DNA of 64,000 bases from the NCBI RefSeq assembly GCF_002847285.1, contig NZ_CP025407.1, forward strand, positions 5,955,001 through 6,019,000, in the 5' to 3' direction. Source of the DNA: Streptomyces sp. CMB-StM0423. GTDB lineage: Bacteria; Actinomycetota; Actinomycetes; Streptomycetales; Streptomycetaceae. A program made the translations under genes and the position numbers. The notes under the pieces were generated by a model. It was not told the origin of the DNA and made no database searches. It saw only the letters and a program-made list of their open reading frames with translations. This document shows positions 34,681-43,612 of this stretch, one piece after another (position 1 is the first letter of the stretch; every line of letters starts with the position of its first letter).

Positions 34681-35712
34681 CTACGCCGACTCCCGTACCA
34701 CCAGTTCCGGTTCGAAGATCACCGATCTCGGGCTCGACCCCGGCGACTCCAACGCCGTCAGCAGCAGGCTCACCATCTCCCCCGCCATCTCCTCCACCGG
34801 CTGCCGCACCGTCGTCAGCTCCGGGCGCGTCGACGTCGCCGCGCTGCTGTCGTCGAAGCCGATCACCGCCACGTCCTCCGGGACCCGCGTGCCCTGCTCG
34901 CGCAGGACCTGCACCGCCGCTCGCGCCATCAGGTCGTTCGCCGCGAAGACGCCGTCCAGGTCCGGGTGTTCGCGGAGCAGGCGGGTCATGGACTGCTCGC
35001 CGCTCGCCGCCGTGAAGTTGCCCTCCGCGCACGGGACGTACGCGTGGCCGTGGCGGGCCATCGCCTGGCTGAAGCCGTCGAGCCGCTCCTGTCCCGCCAG
35101 TACGTCCAGCGGGCCGCATATCGTCACCGGTCTGCGGCAGCCGCGGGCGAGGAGGTGTTCCGCGGCCAGACGTGCGCCGTCGCGGTGGGCCAGGTCCACG
35201 TATCCGGCGGGGACCGGGCGGGCCGGGCGCGCGAACAGCACCGTCGGGACGCCCGCGGCCGTCAGCATCCCCGGCAGCCGGTCCTCGCCGTGGGTGGAGA
35301 CCAGCAGCGCGCCGTCCGCGATGCCCTGGCGCAGGTGGGCGACGACCTGTTCGCGCGCGTCCGCCGTCTCCGCGAGCATCAGCATCGGGTGCATCCCCCG
35401 CGGGCGCAGCGCGCCCATCACGCCGTCGACGATGCGGCCGAAGAAAGGGTCGGAGAAGACATAGCGCCGGTACGCGGCCTCGTCGCCGCCCTCGCCCGCG
35501 CCGGAGATCACCAGGCCCACCGCCCCGGTGCGCCGGGTGACGAGGGAGCGGGCCGCGCTGTTGGGTGCGTAGCCCGTGGTGCGGACGGCGGCGCGGACGG
35601 TCTCCTGGAGCGCCGGGTCGACGTTCCGGGTGCCGTTGATCACGCGCGAGACCGTGGCCCGGGACACTCCGGCGACCCGGGCCACGTCCTCCAGCGTCGG
35701 CGGTCGGCCCAT
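34681..35712 (-). CDS. LacI-family transcriptional regulator
   Basis: 343 residues. The helix-turn-helix and hinge are canonical: PPTLEDVARVAGVSRATVSRVINGTRNVDPALQETVRAAVRTTGYAPNSAARSL. The sugar-binding domain follows, with GVFAANDLMARAAVQVLREQGTRVPEDVAVIGFDD. The gene ends the DUF1996 - glycoside hydrolase - lacI cluster on the minus strand. A half-conserved operator sits directly upstream, so it probably represses both its own gene and the operon in the absence of an oligosaccharide ligand. Confidence 0.92.
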   Translation of the reverse strand: MGRPPTLEDVARVAGVSRATVSRVINGTRNVDPALQETVRAAVRTTGYAPNSAARSLVTRRTGAVGLVISGAGEGGDEAAYRRYVFSDPFFGRIVDGVMGALRPRGMHPMLMLAETADAREQVVAHLRQGIADGALLVSTHGEDRLPGMLTAAGVPTVLFARPARPVPAGYVDLAHRDGARLAAEHLLARGCRRPVTICGPLDVLAGQERLDGFSQAMARHGHAYVPCAEGNFTAASGEQSMTRLLREHPDLDGVFAANDLMARAAVQVLREQGTRVPEDVAVIGFDDSSAATSTRPELTTVRQPVEEMAGEMVSLLLTALESPGSSPRSVIFEPELVVRESA

Positions 35713-35733
35713 ACGCGCCTTTATAGCACGCGC

Positions 35734-35748
35734 GGGAAATCGCTCTCC
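35734..35748. promoter_or_regulatory. Imperfect LacI-type operator before lacI
   Basis: GGGAAATCGCTCTCC is centred on CG and its right half CGCTCTCC equals the half-site of the perfect palindrome at 38771-38786. It lies 22-36 bases upstream of the lacI start, suggesting autoregulation. Confidence 0.45.
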
Positions 35749-35761
35749 AACGCCTGATCGA

Positions 35762-37609
35762 TCAGCGGTACACGCCGAACTCGTAGAGCGAGTACCCGTA
35801 TCCGCTGCCCCGCGCGGTGCCGTTCATCCGCACGTAGCGGCCGGTGCCGGACACCTCCAGGTCGTCGATGCCGCCGTTGCCCGCGGTGGTCTCGTACACC
35901 GTCTGCCAGTTCTGCCCGTCGTCAGAGACCTGGATCGCGTACGACCTGGCGAAGGCGGCCTCCCATGCGAGCTGGACGTGCGTGAACGTCGTCCGCTCGC
36001 CGAGGTCGACGCGCAGCCACTGCGGGTCGGCCCACGAGCTGGCCCAGCGGGTCGTGTAACTGCCGTCGGTCGCGTCGCCGGCCTCGCAGGGGCAGCCGCC
36101 GTAGGCGTCGGTCTGCTCGGTGGACGCCGTGGACGGCTTGCCCCGGGCGACGTTGGTGCCGTCGACCGGCGGCGGGACGACCTTCACCGACAGCGTCTCG
36201 ATGCCGACGTTGCCCTTGCCGTCCGTCGCGCGCAGGTACACCTTCCACACGCCGAGCCGGTCCGGCGCCGTCACCGCGAACGTCCCCGCGCCCGTCTGCC
36301 GGAACTGCGCCGGCCGCAGCGCCTTGTCCTGGTCGATGTAGTTGCTGTTGACGAGCACCCCGTACGTCAGCGCGTCCCCGTCCGGATCGGCGATGTTCGC
36401 GGAGAGCGTGAACTCCCGGCCCGCCGGCACGGCGCCCGCGCCCGCGCCCGCGTCCCCGACGCGCAGGCCGGAGATCACCGGCGGGGTGTTGTCGCCGCCC
36501 GTGTCGCGTCCGTACGCCTCCTTGACCGCGTAGTACGACAGCCGCCGCTGCTTGTCCGGGGTGAGGTTGAACCACACGCCGCCGAAGTCGTTCTCGATGC
36601 CGTAGTGGAACAGGGTGGCGCCGAGCGCGACGCCGCGGTGGCCCGTGACGCAGTCCCACGCGCGCCCGTACCCCTCTGCCTTGGCGGCGTCGGACGGCTC
36701 CGTGGGCACGCCGTTGGCGTCGTCCTCGACCTCCCACTCGCCCGGCGGGCCGCCCTCGGTGACGATGTACGGCTTGTCGTAGCCGCCGGCCTCCCAGGCG
36801 GCGCGCACGTCGCAGACGGCGGCGTACGCGTTGACGGCGTACAGGTCGAGGTCGGGGGCGTTGCGCTTGTAGTACGGCCAGGCGCCGACCCAGGCGTCGG
36901 TGGAGGTCACGGGGTGGTTCGGGTCGACCTGGTGGATCCGCTCGGCGACCTCGTTCACGAAGCTCGTGTACGCGTCGCGCTGGCGCTCCAGTTCGGCGCC
37001 CTGGTAGCAGTTCTGCAGGCCGAGGACCGACTCGTTGCCGACGTTCCACATCAGCACCCCGGGGTGGTCGCGGTACGTCTCGACCCAGCGGGGGAACTCG
37101 GCGAGCATGTCGTTCTTGTACGCGGTGTCCGCGACGTAGTCGACGCAGCCGCCGCTGCCCGGGCCGCCGCCGGGCTGGAGCCAGAAGCCGGCGATGACCT
37201 TGACGCCGTTGGCCGCGGCGGCGTCGAGGAGCGGCAGGGTGGTGGCGTCGGTGCCCCAGGTACGTACCGTGTTGGCGCCCAGGGACGCGACGTCCGGCAT
37301 GTACGAGGCGGCCTCGGCGACGGGCGGGCCCCAGGTCAGGCCCTTGACGGTGTACGGCTGGCCGTCGACGGTGAGCTGCCACGCGCCTTGCGGGCCGGTG
37401 ACCTTGACGACGCTCGCGGCGGCGGCTTGGGGTGCGGGGGCGGTCACGGAGGCGGGCTCCGGCGCCGGTTGCGCGGCGGCGGCCGGGAGCGCGGTCGTCA
37501 GGCCGGCCAGCAGCGCGCCGGCGGCCAGGAGGGCGGGCAGTACGGCGGGCAGGCCCCGGGCGCGCCGGGGTCTCGCCGTGCCGGGGGGTGCGGGGGGTCG
37601 AGGGTGCAT
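35762..37609 (-). CDS. Secreted glycoside hydrolase (GH2-like TIM barrel) with C-terminal F5/8-type C domain
   Basis: 615 residues from ATG 37609, with GGAGG upstream. A signal peptide covers residues 1-46. A TIM-barrel catalytic domain of clan GH-A type (about 66-430) has the acid/base motif WNVGNE (E193) and a nucleophile candidate in IVTEGG (E285). An Ig-like segment (GREFTLSANIADPDGDALTYGVLV) follows, and the last ~145 residues (GKPSTASTEQTDAYGG... YSLYEFGVYR) form a discoidin/CBM32-like carbohydrate-binding domain. It acts outside the cell on a beta-linked glycan that is not identifiable from sequence. It lies 26 bases after the DUF1996 gene and shares its operator. Confidence 0.83.
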   Translation of the reverse strand: MHPRPPAPPGTARPRRARGLPAVLPALLAAGALLAGLTTALPAAAAQPAPEPASVTAPAPQAAAASVVKVTGPQGAWQLTVDGQPYTVKGLTWGPPVAEAASYMPDVASLGANTVRTWGTDATTLPLLDAAAANGVKVIAGFWLQPGGGPGSGGCVDYVADTAYKNDMLAEFPRWVETYRDHPGVLMWNVGNESVLGLQNCYQGAELERQRDAYTSFVNEVAERIHQVDPNHPVTSTDAWVGAWPYYKRNAPDLDLYAVNAYAAVCDVRAAWEAGGYDKPYIVTEGGPPGEWEVEDDANGVPTEPSDAAKAEGYGRAWDCVTGHRGVALGATLFHYGIENDFGGVWFNLTPDKQRRLSYYAVKEAYGRDTGGDNTPPVISGLRVGDAGAGAGAVPAGREFTLSANIADPDGDALTYGVLVNSNYIDQDKALRPAQFRQTGAGTFAVTAPDRLGVWKVYLRATDGKGNVGIETLSVKVVPPPVDGTNVARGKPSTASTEQTDAYGGCPCEAGDATDGSYTTRWASSWADPQWLRVDLGERTTFTHVQLAWEAAFARSYAIQVSDDGQNWQTVYETTAGNGGIDDLEVSGTGRYVRMNGTARGSGYGYSLYEFGVYR

Positions 37610-37635
37610 GGGAAGGGATCCTCCAGCGGTGGGGG

Positions 37636-38739
37636 TCAGGGAAGCTCGTAGTCCTCGTTGAGGGCGGCGCCGGCTTCGGGGTGGGTCTCGTCGTAGCCGC
37701 GCGCGTTGCACTGGAGCGCGCCGACGACGCAGTGGTCGACGAGCGCCTTGAGGGTGGCGTCGTCCCAGACGTTGATGAAGTCGTAGTGGAAGGAGTAGCC
37801 GCGGCCGCTGGAGAGCGCGACCCGTGACATGTCTCCGTTCACCGGGAACGCCATCTTGAACTCGATCATCGGCAGCGCCACCGGGTGGCTCTGCGGGCAG
37901 ACGTTGTTGTTCGTACCGGCCTTGACCACGGGATACGCCATGTGGCTCTTGTGGTCGGGGGTGTCCAGGTAGCGGCCGTCCCAGCAACTGGGCGCCTGCA
38001 TCCGGATGTTGAGCTGGGTGTCCGGGGTGCCGGGGCAGGTGGCGGGGAAGTCGACGTTGAAGTAGCTCTCGCCGCACTCCCAGCCCTCTACGAAGCCCGG
38101 GTGGTTGCGGAACTCCTCGGCGCTCTGCAGCGGGCTGCCGACGACGAAGCGCAGGCCCTTGGGGAACGGGCGGACGCTGGTGTAGTCGGTGACACCGGCC
38201 TTGTAGTAGATGACCTGCTCGCCGACGGGCAGCACAGGCCGGCCGCCGTTGAGGACGGTGGGCATCCAGTAGCCGGACTTGTCGCCGGGCGCCTTGCACT
38301 CGGTGCCGCCGGCGTCGAGCGAGGCGGTGCTGCTGTAGGCGTCGGTGGTGTCGTTGCCCATGAAGGTGTGGTCGTGGGACTTGCCGGGCTGGCCGGGGTA
38401 GACGATGGGGTCGTCCGGCTTGGTGTGGGTGACCGAGCAGTTGGCCTGGAACTCGTGGAAGTAGCGGTGGGGCGGCTCCTTGTCGGACGGTACGACGCCG
38501 GTGACGGGCGGTTCCGCGGGGATGTAGCCGTCGCCGTCGGGGTCGTCGCCGGAGGCGACGGGGCGGGGCTGGACGTGGGCGACGTGGGCGGCGTGGGCCG
38601 GGTCGTCGGTGCCGCCGGCTGCTGCGGTGGTGCGGGCGCTGGCCTTCCCGCCGGTGACGGCGATGGCGCCGAGTGCGGTGACGCACAGCGCCAGGGCCAG
38701 GGCCGGCAGGAGTACGGCGTAGAGCCGCGATCTCCTCAT
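37636..38739 (-). CDS. Secreted DUF1996 protein
   Basis: 367 residues from ATG 38739 with GGAGG six bases upstream. An N-terminal signal or anchor (RLYAVLLPALALALCVTALGAIAVTGG) is followed by the DUF1996 domain: YFHEFQANCSVTHTKPDDPIVYPGQPGKSHDHTFMGN, RPFPKGLRFVVGSP, CPGTPDTQLNIRMQAPSCWDG and GRGYSFHYDFINVWDDATL. The invariant HxHxFMGN-like and Cys residues are present. DUF1996 proteins are secreted, common in fungi and actinomycetes, and of unknown biochemistry; pairing with a glycoside hydrolase suggests polysaccharide binding or attack. Confidence 0.85.
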   Translation of the reverse strand: MRRSRLYAVLLPALALALCVTALGAIAVTGGKASARTTAAAGGTDDPAHAAHVAHVQPRPVASGDDPDGDGYIPAEPPVTGVVPSDKEPPHRYFHEFQANCSVTHTKPDDPIVYPGQPGKSHDHTFMGNDTTDAYSSTASLDAGGTECKAPGDKSGYWMPTVLNGGRPVLPVGEQVIYYKAGVTDYTSVRPFPKGLRFVVGSPLQSAEEFRNHPGFVEGWECGESYFNVDFPATCPGTPDTQLNIRMQAPSCWDGRYLDTPDHKSHMAYPVVKAGTNNNVCPQSHPVALPMIEFKMAFPVNGDMSRVALSSGRGYSFHYDFINVWDDATLKALVDHCVVGALQCNARGYDETHPEAGAALNEDYELP

Positions 38740-38770
38740 CGGGGGCCTCCTGGGGGTGGGGGAGGAGAGC

Positions 38771-38786
38771 GGGAGAGCGCTCTCCC
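38771..38786. promoter_or_regulatory. LacI-family operator of the DUF1996-hydrolase operon
   Basis: GGGAGAGCGCTCTCCC is a perfect 16-base palindrome with central GC/CG, 32-47 bases upstream of the DUF1996 start. It differs from the CebR box by an extra AG/CT step in each arm, which fits a distinct LacI regulator, most simply the one encoded at 34681. Confidence 0.75.
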
Positions 38787-39087
38787 ATTGGGCTGGATGG
38801 TTACGCTCCGGAGAACGGCCGTCAAGAGAGCCGGCACGGACGCGTGCACCGATACGCGGGAACGCGCCAAATGTCGGTCCGGGACCGTAGTTGGGCGCGC
38901 ACCGGTCCGGGGGCCGTGGCCTGCGGTCCGGCGGCGGCGCGCCGATACGGGCCCTACGCCCTGCACTTCGCGCTGTTTCCCGCACTTCTCGTACGTCCCA
39001 CGGGCGCGCGCCCGGGTACGCCCGCGCGCGTACGCCGCCGTCCGCCTCCTCTCGCGCCCCTGCGCCCCCCGTCCGTACCATGCACCG

Positions 39088-39696
39088 ATGCCGGACTCCG
39101 ACCTCACGCCGTACTGGAACACCAACGTCGCCCGCCACCCGGGCATCCTCCGCGCCGTCCCCGAAGGCTGCCGCGACGCGCTCGACGTCGGCTGCGGCGA
39201 CGGCCTCCTCGCGCGCAAGCTCGCCGCGCGGTCGGAGCGCGTCACCGGCGTCGACAACTCCCCGGAGATGATCGCCAGCGCCCGCGAACAGGCCGCGGGC
39301 CGGCCCGGGATCGACTTCGTCGCGGGCGACTTCCTCACCGCCGACCTGCCCGCCGCCGGCTACGACTTCATCTGCTCGGTCTCCGCCGTGCACCAGATGG
39401 ACTTCACCCCCGCCCTCGTCCGCATGCGCGAACTGCTGCGCCCCGGCGGCGTCCTCGTGGTCGTCGGCCTCGCCCGCGAGGCGAGCGTCGGCGACTGGGC
39501 GGTCATGGTCGCCGCCGCGCCCGTCGTACGCGCCGCGAAGGTGCTGCGGCGCGCCTCCTTCCCGACCGGCATGCCGTTCATCAGCCCGCACATGAGCTAC
39601 GGCGAGATCCGCGCCGAAGCCCGGCGCGTACTTCCCGGCGTGCGCTACCACCGCCACGTCCTGCGCCGCTACAGCCTCACCTGGCACGCGCCCTGA
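39088..39696 (+). CDS. SAM-dependent methyltransferase (class I)
   Basis: 202 residues from ATG 39088. Motif I is ALDVGCGDGLLARKLA, with VTGVDNSPEM for the ribose-binding acid, motif II FVAGDFLTADLP, and ICSVSAVHQMDFTPALVRMRELLRPGGVLVVVGLA completes the Rossmann methyltransferase core. The N terminus YWNTNVARHPGILRAVPEGCR resembles small-molecule methyltransferases of unknown substrate in streptomycetes. It stands alone, divergent from the DUF1996 operon. Confidence 0.85.
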   Translation: MPDSDLTPYWNTNVARHPGILRAVPEGCRDALDVGCGDGLLARKLAARSERVTGVDNSPEMIASAREQAAGRPGIDFVAGDFLTADLPAAGYDFICSVSAVHQMDFTPALVRMRELLRPGGVLVVVGLAREASVGDWAVMVAAAPVVRAAKVLRRASFPTGMPFISPHMSYGEIRAEARRVLPGVRYHRHVLRRYSLTWHAP

Positions 39697-39836
39697 CCGG
39701 CCGCCGCCCCGGCAGTCCCCGCCCCACCGCGCCCCGCCCCACCCTGCCTCGCCTCACCTCGCTCACGTGCGAGTTCACCTGCTCGTCACGTTGCGCGGTC
39801 TACGCCCCCGGCCGCCGGGCTCTTAGGCTGATCAGC

Positions 39837-40820
39837 ATGCCGACCCACCGCATCAGCGCGCCCCTGCCCGCCTTCGACCCCGCGCAGGCGGAGGTCGTCA
39901 TGCTGCCCGAGGCCCCCGAGGCCGGGTACTGGACCGGCTGTCCCGGGGTGTTGTACGAGCCGGAGCAGGGGCGGTGGCTGATGACGTACCGGCGACGGCG
40001 GCCGCGGGGGCACCCCGGCGGCGAGCGCGGCTGGCGGTGCGCCGTCGCCGTGAGCGAGGACGGGGTGGACTTCACCGACGTGTGGAGCGTGGAGAGCCGG
40101 CAGTTGGGCACCGACTCGATGGAGCGCTTCAGCCTGCTCCCCACCTCCGGCGGCTATCAGCTCTATCTCAGCTACGTCGACCCCGCCGACTCCCGCTGGC
40201 GCATCGACGTCGTCGACGCCGCCGCGCCCGACGCCTTCGACCTCGCCGGTGCCCGCCCCGCGCTCACCGCCGCCGGCACCGGCACCGAGGGCGTCAAGGA
40301 CCCGTACACCCTCCGGCACGGCCCGGTGACCTACCTCTTCGCGAGCTACGCGGCCGCCGGGATCGCCGCCGCCGACGCCGACCGCGCGCACGCCACCGCC
40401 GACGTCTTCAACACCGGCGTCACCACCCACCCCACGGGTCTCGCCCTCTCCCTCGACGGCGGCGCGACCTTCGCCTGGCAGGGTGAGGCCATGCCCACGG
40501 GCAGCGGCTGGGACGCGTACCAGACCCGGCTCAACTCCGCCGTCCCGCTCGGCCCGGGCGCCGGCTGGCTCGGCTTCTACGACGGCATCGCCTCCCACGA
40601 GCAGAACTACGAGGAGAACTGCGGCCTCGCGCTCTCGTACGACCTGCGCACCTGGCACCGGCTCAGCACCGAGGGGCCGTGGGCGACCGTCCCGTACGGC
40701 ACGGGCTCGGTGCGCTACGTCGACGCGGTGGTGGCGGAGGGCACGTGGCACATCTACTTCGAGGCCGCGCGCCCGGACGGGGCGCACGAACTCCGGCTGG
40801 CGCGCGTGCCGGTGGGCTGA
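39837..40820 (+). CDS. GH43/GH130-like five-bladed beta-propeller protein
   Basis: 327 residues from ATG 39837. WTGCPGVLYEPEQGRWLMTYRRRRPRG, GWRCAVAVSEDGVDFTDVWSVE, VKDPYTLRHGPVTYLFASYA and WLGFYDGIASHEQNYEENCGLALSYDLRTWHRL are typical of family 43/62/68/130-like propeller proteins. There is no signal peptide, so it acts inside the cell. Candidates for the acidic active-site residues are in CPGVLYEPE, VKDPYT and YEENCG, but the exact family and substrate are uncertain. Confidence 0.65.
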   Translation: MPTHRISAPLPAFDPAQAEVVMLPEAPEAGYWTGCPGVLYEPEQGRWLMTYRRRRPRGHPGGERGWRCAVAVSEDGVDFTDVWSVESRQLGTDSMERFSLLPTSGGYQLYLSYVDPADSRWRIDVVDAAAPDAFDLAGARPALTAAGTGTEGVKDPYTLRHGPVTYLFASYAAAGIAAADADRAHATADVFNTGVTTHPTGLALSLDGGATFAWQGEAMPTGSGWDAYQTRLNSAVPLGPGAGWLGFYDGIASHEQNYEENCGLALSYDLRTWHRLSTEGPWATVPYGTGSVRYVDAVVAEGTWHIYFEAARPDGAHELRLARVPVG

Positions 40821-40992
40821 GGGGACCAGGGGATGAGCGGCGGCGGGGCTGAGCGGCGGCGGGGGCGGCCGGTCCGCGGCTGGGCCGCGGGCTGTCCCTG
40901 GCCGAGCTTCGGCTCCGGGCTGTGGATGGGCTACGGCCGGGTCCCCTTCCGAGCCGCGGGGCCGGACCGGGGCGCTGAACTGTGACCGTGCT

Positions 40993-41949
40993 GTGGCAGA
41001 AGGAGTGAGCCCCGTCACGGCCGCGGCGCATCCGCCCTGGTCGACTGGGCGGATGCGCCCCGCGACCCGTGCCTCCCGGCCGTTCCGTACCCGTCAGGTC
41101 GGCCCCCTCGCCCTCGGTCTCGCCGCCGTGCTGCTGCTCGCCGGCTGCGGCACCGAGCCGGCGGACGGGGCGGTGGACGCCGGGGCCCCGACCGCGCCGG
41201 GCAACCCGACCCCGGTGGAGGTGGACGGCGTGACCATCACCCGCATCCACACGAACCCGCAGAGCGCGGAGCCGGTGCGGGTGGAGTTCGAGATCGCCAA
41301 CCGCGGGTCGGAGGCGATGACGTACACCGTCGCCTTCGAGGTCCGTACCGCCTCCGGCGAGGTGCTGTCGTACCCGGAGAAGATCGTGGAGTCGGTCCCG
41401 GCCGGACGTACGGTGCCTGAGCAGGCGGACGTCACCGACCCGGTGCCGGCCGGTCGCGTGGCCCAGGTCCAGATCGGCGAGGTGCGGAGCGTTCCGGCGG
41501 ACGAGGCGCCGTCGACGGGCGGTCCGTGCCCGCCGACGGGGGTGCGGCTGTACGCGGACGAGGGTGACGCCGCGATGGGCCTGCGGGTCGTCGGGATGCA
41601 CCTGGAGAACTGCGGCACCGAGGTGCACCGGCTGGAGGGCTATCCGCGCCTGCAACTCCTCGACGAGGAGCACCGGGAGGTCACCGGCGTACGCATCCGC
41701 CGCGGCGGCGCCGCCATCGCGTCCGGCACCGGGGCGGACTCCCCGCCGCGGCCGCTGGCATTGCAGCCGGGGGAGCGGGCGTCGACCCAACTGGTGTGGC
41801 GCAACACGGTCGAGGCGGGCGAGGCGGTCAATGTCCCGTACGTACGGGTGTGGGCGAAGCCCGACGCCGCACCGGTGACGGTGACGCCGGAACTGGACCT
41901 CGGCACGACGGGCGAACTCGGCGTCGGCGCCTGGCAGAAGACCGGCTGA
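40993..41949 (+). CDS. DUF4232 lipoprotein
   Basis: Up to 318 residues; starts at GTG 40993, GTG 41005 or ATG 41053 are all possible, and the last would give a lipoprotein signal of normal length. The signal LALGLAAVLLLAGC is a clear lipobox. The mature part contains two Ig-like or DUF4232-type halves, the second with CPPTGVRLYADEGDAAMGLRVVGMHLENCGTEVHRLEGYPRLQLLDEE and PLALQPGERASTQLVWRN. DUF4232 is widespread on actinobacterial cell surfaces, function unknown. The gene stands alone. Confidence 0.82.
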   Translation: MAEGVSPVTAAAHPPWSTGRMRPATRASRPFRTRQVGPLALGLAAVLLLAGCGTEPADGAVDAGAPTAPGNPTPVEVDGVTITRIHTNPQSAEPVRVEFEIANRGSEAMTYTVAFEVRTASGEVLSYPEKIVESVPAGRTVPEQADVTDPVPAGRVAQVQIGEVRSVPADEAPSTGGPCPPTGVRLYADEGDAAMGLRVVGMHLENCGTEVHRLEGYPRLQLLDEEHREVTGVRIRRGGAAIASGTGADSPPRPLALQPGERASTQLVWRNTVEAGEAVNVPYVRVWAKPDAAPVTVTPELDLGTTGELGVGAWQKTG

Positions 41950-42205
41950 CCCGCACCATCCCGTACCGGCCCCGCACTCCCGCTCAAAGGGTAGCCGCGC
42001 CCTGTGACATTGCCCCGGGGCCCGCGGCGGCGTAGCGCTCCTCGCCCTGCGGCCTCTCGCCCCGGGGACACCGCCGCCGGAGCGGCGGGGTCGCGCCCGG
42101 AGGGTCGTGGGCTGCGTGCGATGTCAGAGGAGGCGCCTACCCTTGGGCGGGTGTGCGGGGTTTGATAGCGCGGTTTCCGGTGCGCTGCGGCAGCGCGTTC
42201 CGGTG
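41950..42205. other. Intergenic stretch between converging genes
   Basis: 256 bases without a recognisable gene lie between the lipoprotein gene and dfrA. GC-rich inverted segments around 42030-42110 could fold, but no clear terminator stem with a T-run is visible. Confidence 0.4.
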
Positions 42206-42703
42206 TTACCTCGTGAACGTACGGATGCGGTACCGCAGGCCCGACCTGCTGAGCTGCCAGCCGCCGTCCTCGGCGACCCGCCACTCCGGTCCCGGCACCG
42301 GCGCGTACGTGTCGCCGCCCGCCACCGCCGTGTCGACCTCCGTCACCGAGAGCATCGTCGCGTGCGCCAGCGCGGCCCGGTAGACCTCCCCGCCGCCGAT
42401 CACCCACACCATCGTGGCCGCCGGCGAACCCTCGGCCACTTCCAGCGCCCCGTCGACGGACCCGGCGCCGACCGCGCCCTCCGCGGTCCAGCGCGGGTCG
42501 CGCGTCACCACGACGTTGCGCCTGCCCGGCAGCGGGCGGAACCGCGGTGGCAGCGAGTCCCAGGTCCTGCGCCCCATCACCACCGGGTGGCCGAGGGTGG
42601 TCGCCTTGAAGTGCGCCATGTCCTCGGGAAGGCGCCACGGAATGCCGTTGTCCGCGCCGATCACGCCATCGCGCGCCTGCGCCCAGATGAGCCCTACGTT
42701 CAC
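42206..42703 (-). CDS. dfrA: Dihydrofolate reductase
   Basis: 165 residues, normal length. MNVGLIWAQARDGVIGADNGIPWRLPEDMAHFKATTLGHPVVMGRRTWDSLP carries the substrate- and NADPH-binding motifs, with the catalytic acid in WRLPEDM. It regenerates tetrahydrofolate from dihydrofolate made by the neighbouring thymidylate synthase. GTG start overlapping the thyA stop by GTGA, so expression of the two is coupled. Confidence 0.95.
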   Translation of the reverse strand: MNVGLIWAQARDGVIGADNGIPWRLPEDMAHFKATTLGHPVVMGRRTWDSLPPRFRPLPGRRNVVVTRDPRWTAEGAVGAGSVDGALEVAEGSPAATMVWVIGGGEVYRAALAHATMLSVTEVDTAVAGGDTYAPVPGPEWRVAEDGGWQLSRSGLRYRIRTFTR

Positions 42704-43497
42704 ACCGCGACCGGGGCCTTGATGGCCGGGTGGTGCCGGTAGCCGAGCATCTCGACGTCCGCGTAGGCGTAGTCGAAGAGCGAGTCTGCCTGGCGCAGCC
42801 GCAGCTCAGGGAACTCGTACGGCGTGCGCGAAAGCTGCTCCGTCACCTGGTCGACGTGGTTGTCGTAGATATGGCAGTCGCCGCCGGTCCAGATGAAGTC
42901 GCCGGGTTCGAGGCCGGTCTGCTGCGCCACCATGTGCGTGAGCAGCGCGTAGCTGGCGATGTTGAAGGGGACGCCCAGGAAGAGGTCCGCGCTGCGCTGG
43001 TAGAGCTGGCAGGAGAGCTTGCCCTCGGCGACGTAGAACTGGAAGAAGGCGTGGCACGGCGGCAGCGCCATGTTCTCCAGCTCGGCGACGTTCCAGGCGG
43101 AGACGATCATGCGGCGCGAGTCGGGGTTGCTGCGGAGGGTGTCGAGTACGTCGCTGATCTGGTCGACGTGCCTGCCGTCCGGGGTGGGCCAGGAGCGCCA
43201 CTGGACGCCGTAGACGGGGCCCAGTTCGCCGTCCGGTGCCGCCCATTCGTCCCAGATGCTGACGCCGTGCTCCTGTAGCCAGCCGACGTTGGAGTCGCCG
43301 CGCAGGAACCACAGCAGCTCGTACACGATGGACTTCAGATGGACCCTCTTGGTGGTGATCAGCGGGAAGCCCTGCGCGAGGTCGTAGCGCAGTTGGTGCC
43401 CGAAGACACTCCGGGTGCCGGTGCCCGTCCGGTCGGCCTTGGCCGTCCCGGAGGTGAGCACGGTTCGCAACAGGTCTTCGTACTGGGTGTCCGCCAC
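42700..43497 (-). CDS. thyA: Thymidylate synthase
   Basis: 265 residues from GTG 43497 (VADTQYEDLLRTVLTSG), which matches the family N terminus; an in-frame start at 43521 lacks conserved sequence. Key motifs: DRTGTGTRSVFGHQLRYDL, SIVYELLWFLRGDSNVGWL, MALPPCHAFFQFYV with the catalytic cysteine, QRSADLFLGVPFNIASYALL and CHIYDNHVDQV. It methylates dUMP using methylene-tetrahydrofolate. The organism thus carries ThyA here, coupled to DfrA. Confidence 0.95.
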   Translation of the reverse strand: MADTQYEDLLRTVLTSGTAKADRTGTGTRSVFGHQLRYDLAQGFPLITTKRVHLKSIVYELLWFLRGDSNVGWLQEHGVSIWDEWAAPDGELGPVYGVQWRSWPTPDGRHVDQISDVLDTLRSNPDSRRMIVSAWNVAELENMALPPCHAFFQFYVAEGKLSCQLYQRSADLFLGVPFNIASYALLTHMVAQQTGLEPGDFIWTGGDCHIYDNHVDQVTEQLSRTPYEFPELRLRQADSLFDYAYADVEMLGYRHHPAIKAPVAV

Positions 43498-43612
43498 AGC
43501 GGCGAGTCTACTGCCGCCCACCAGGCAGACCGCGAAGCGGAACCCCTCCCACCGCCTGGCGGCGGGTCCGGCCCCGGGTGCCGTACGGAACGGGCGCCCG
43601 GGGCCGTACGCG

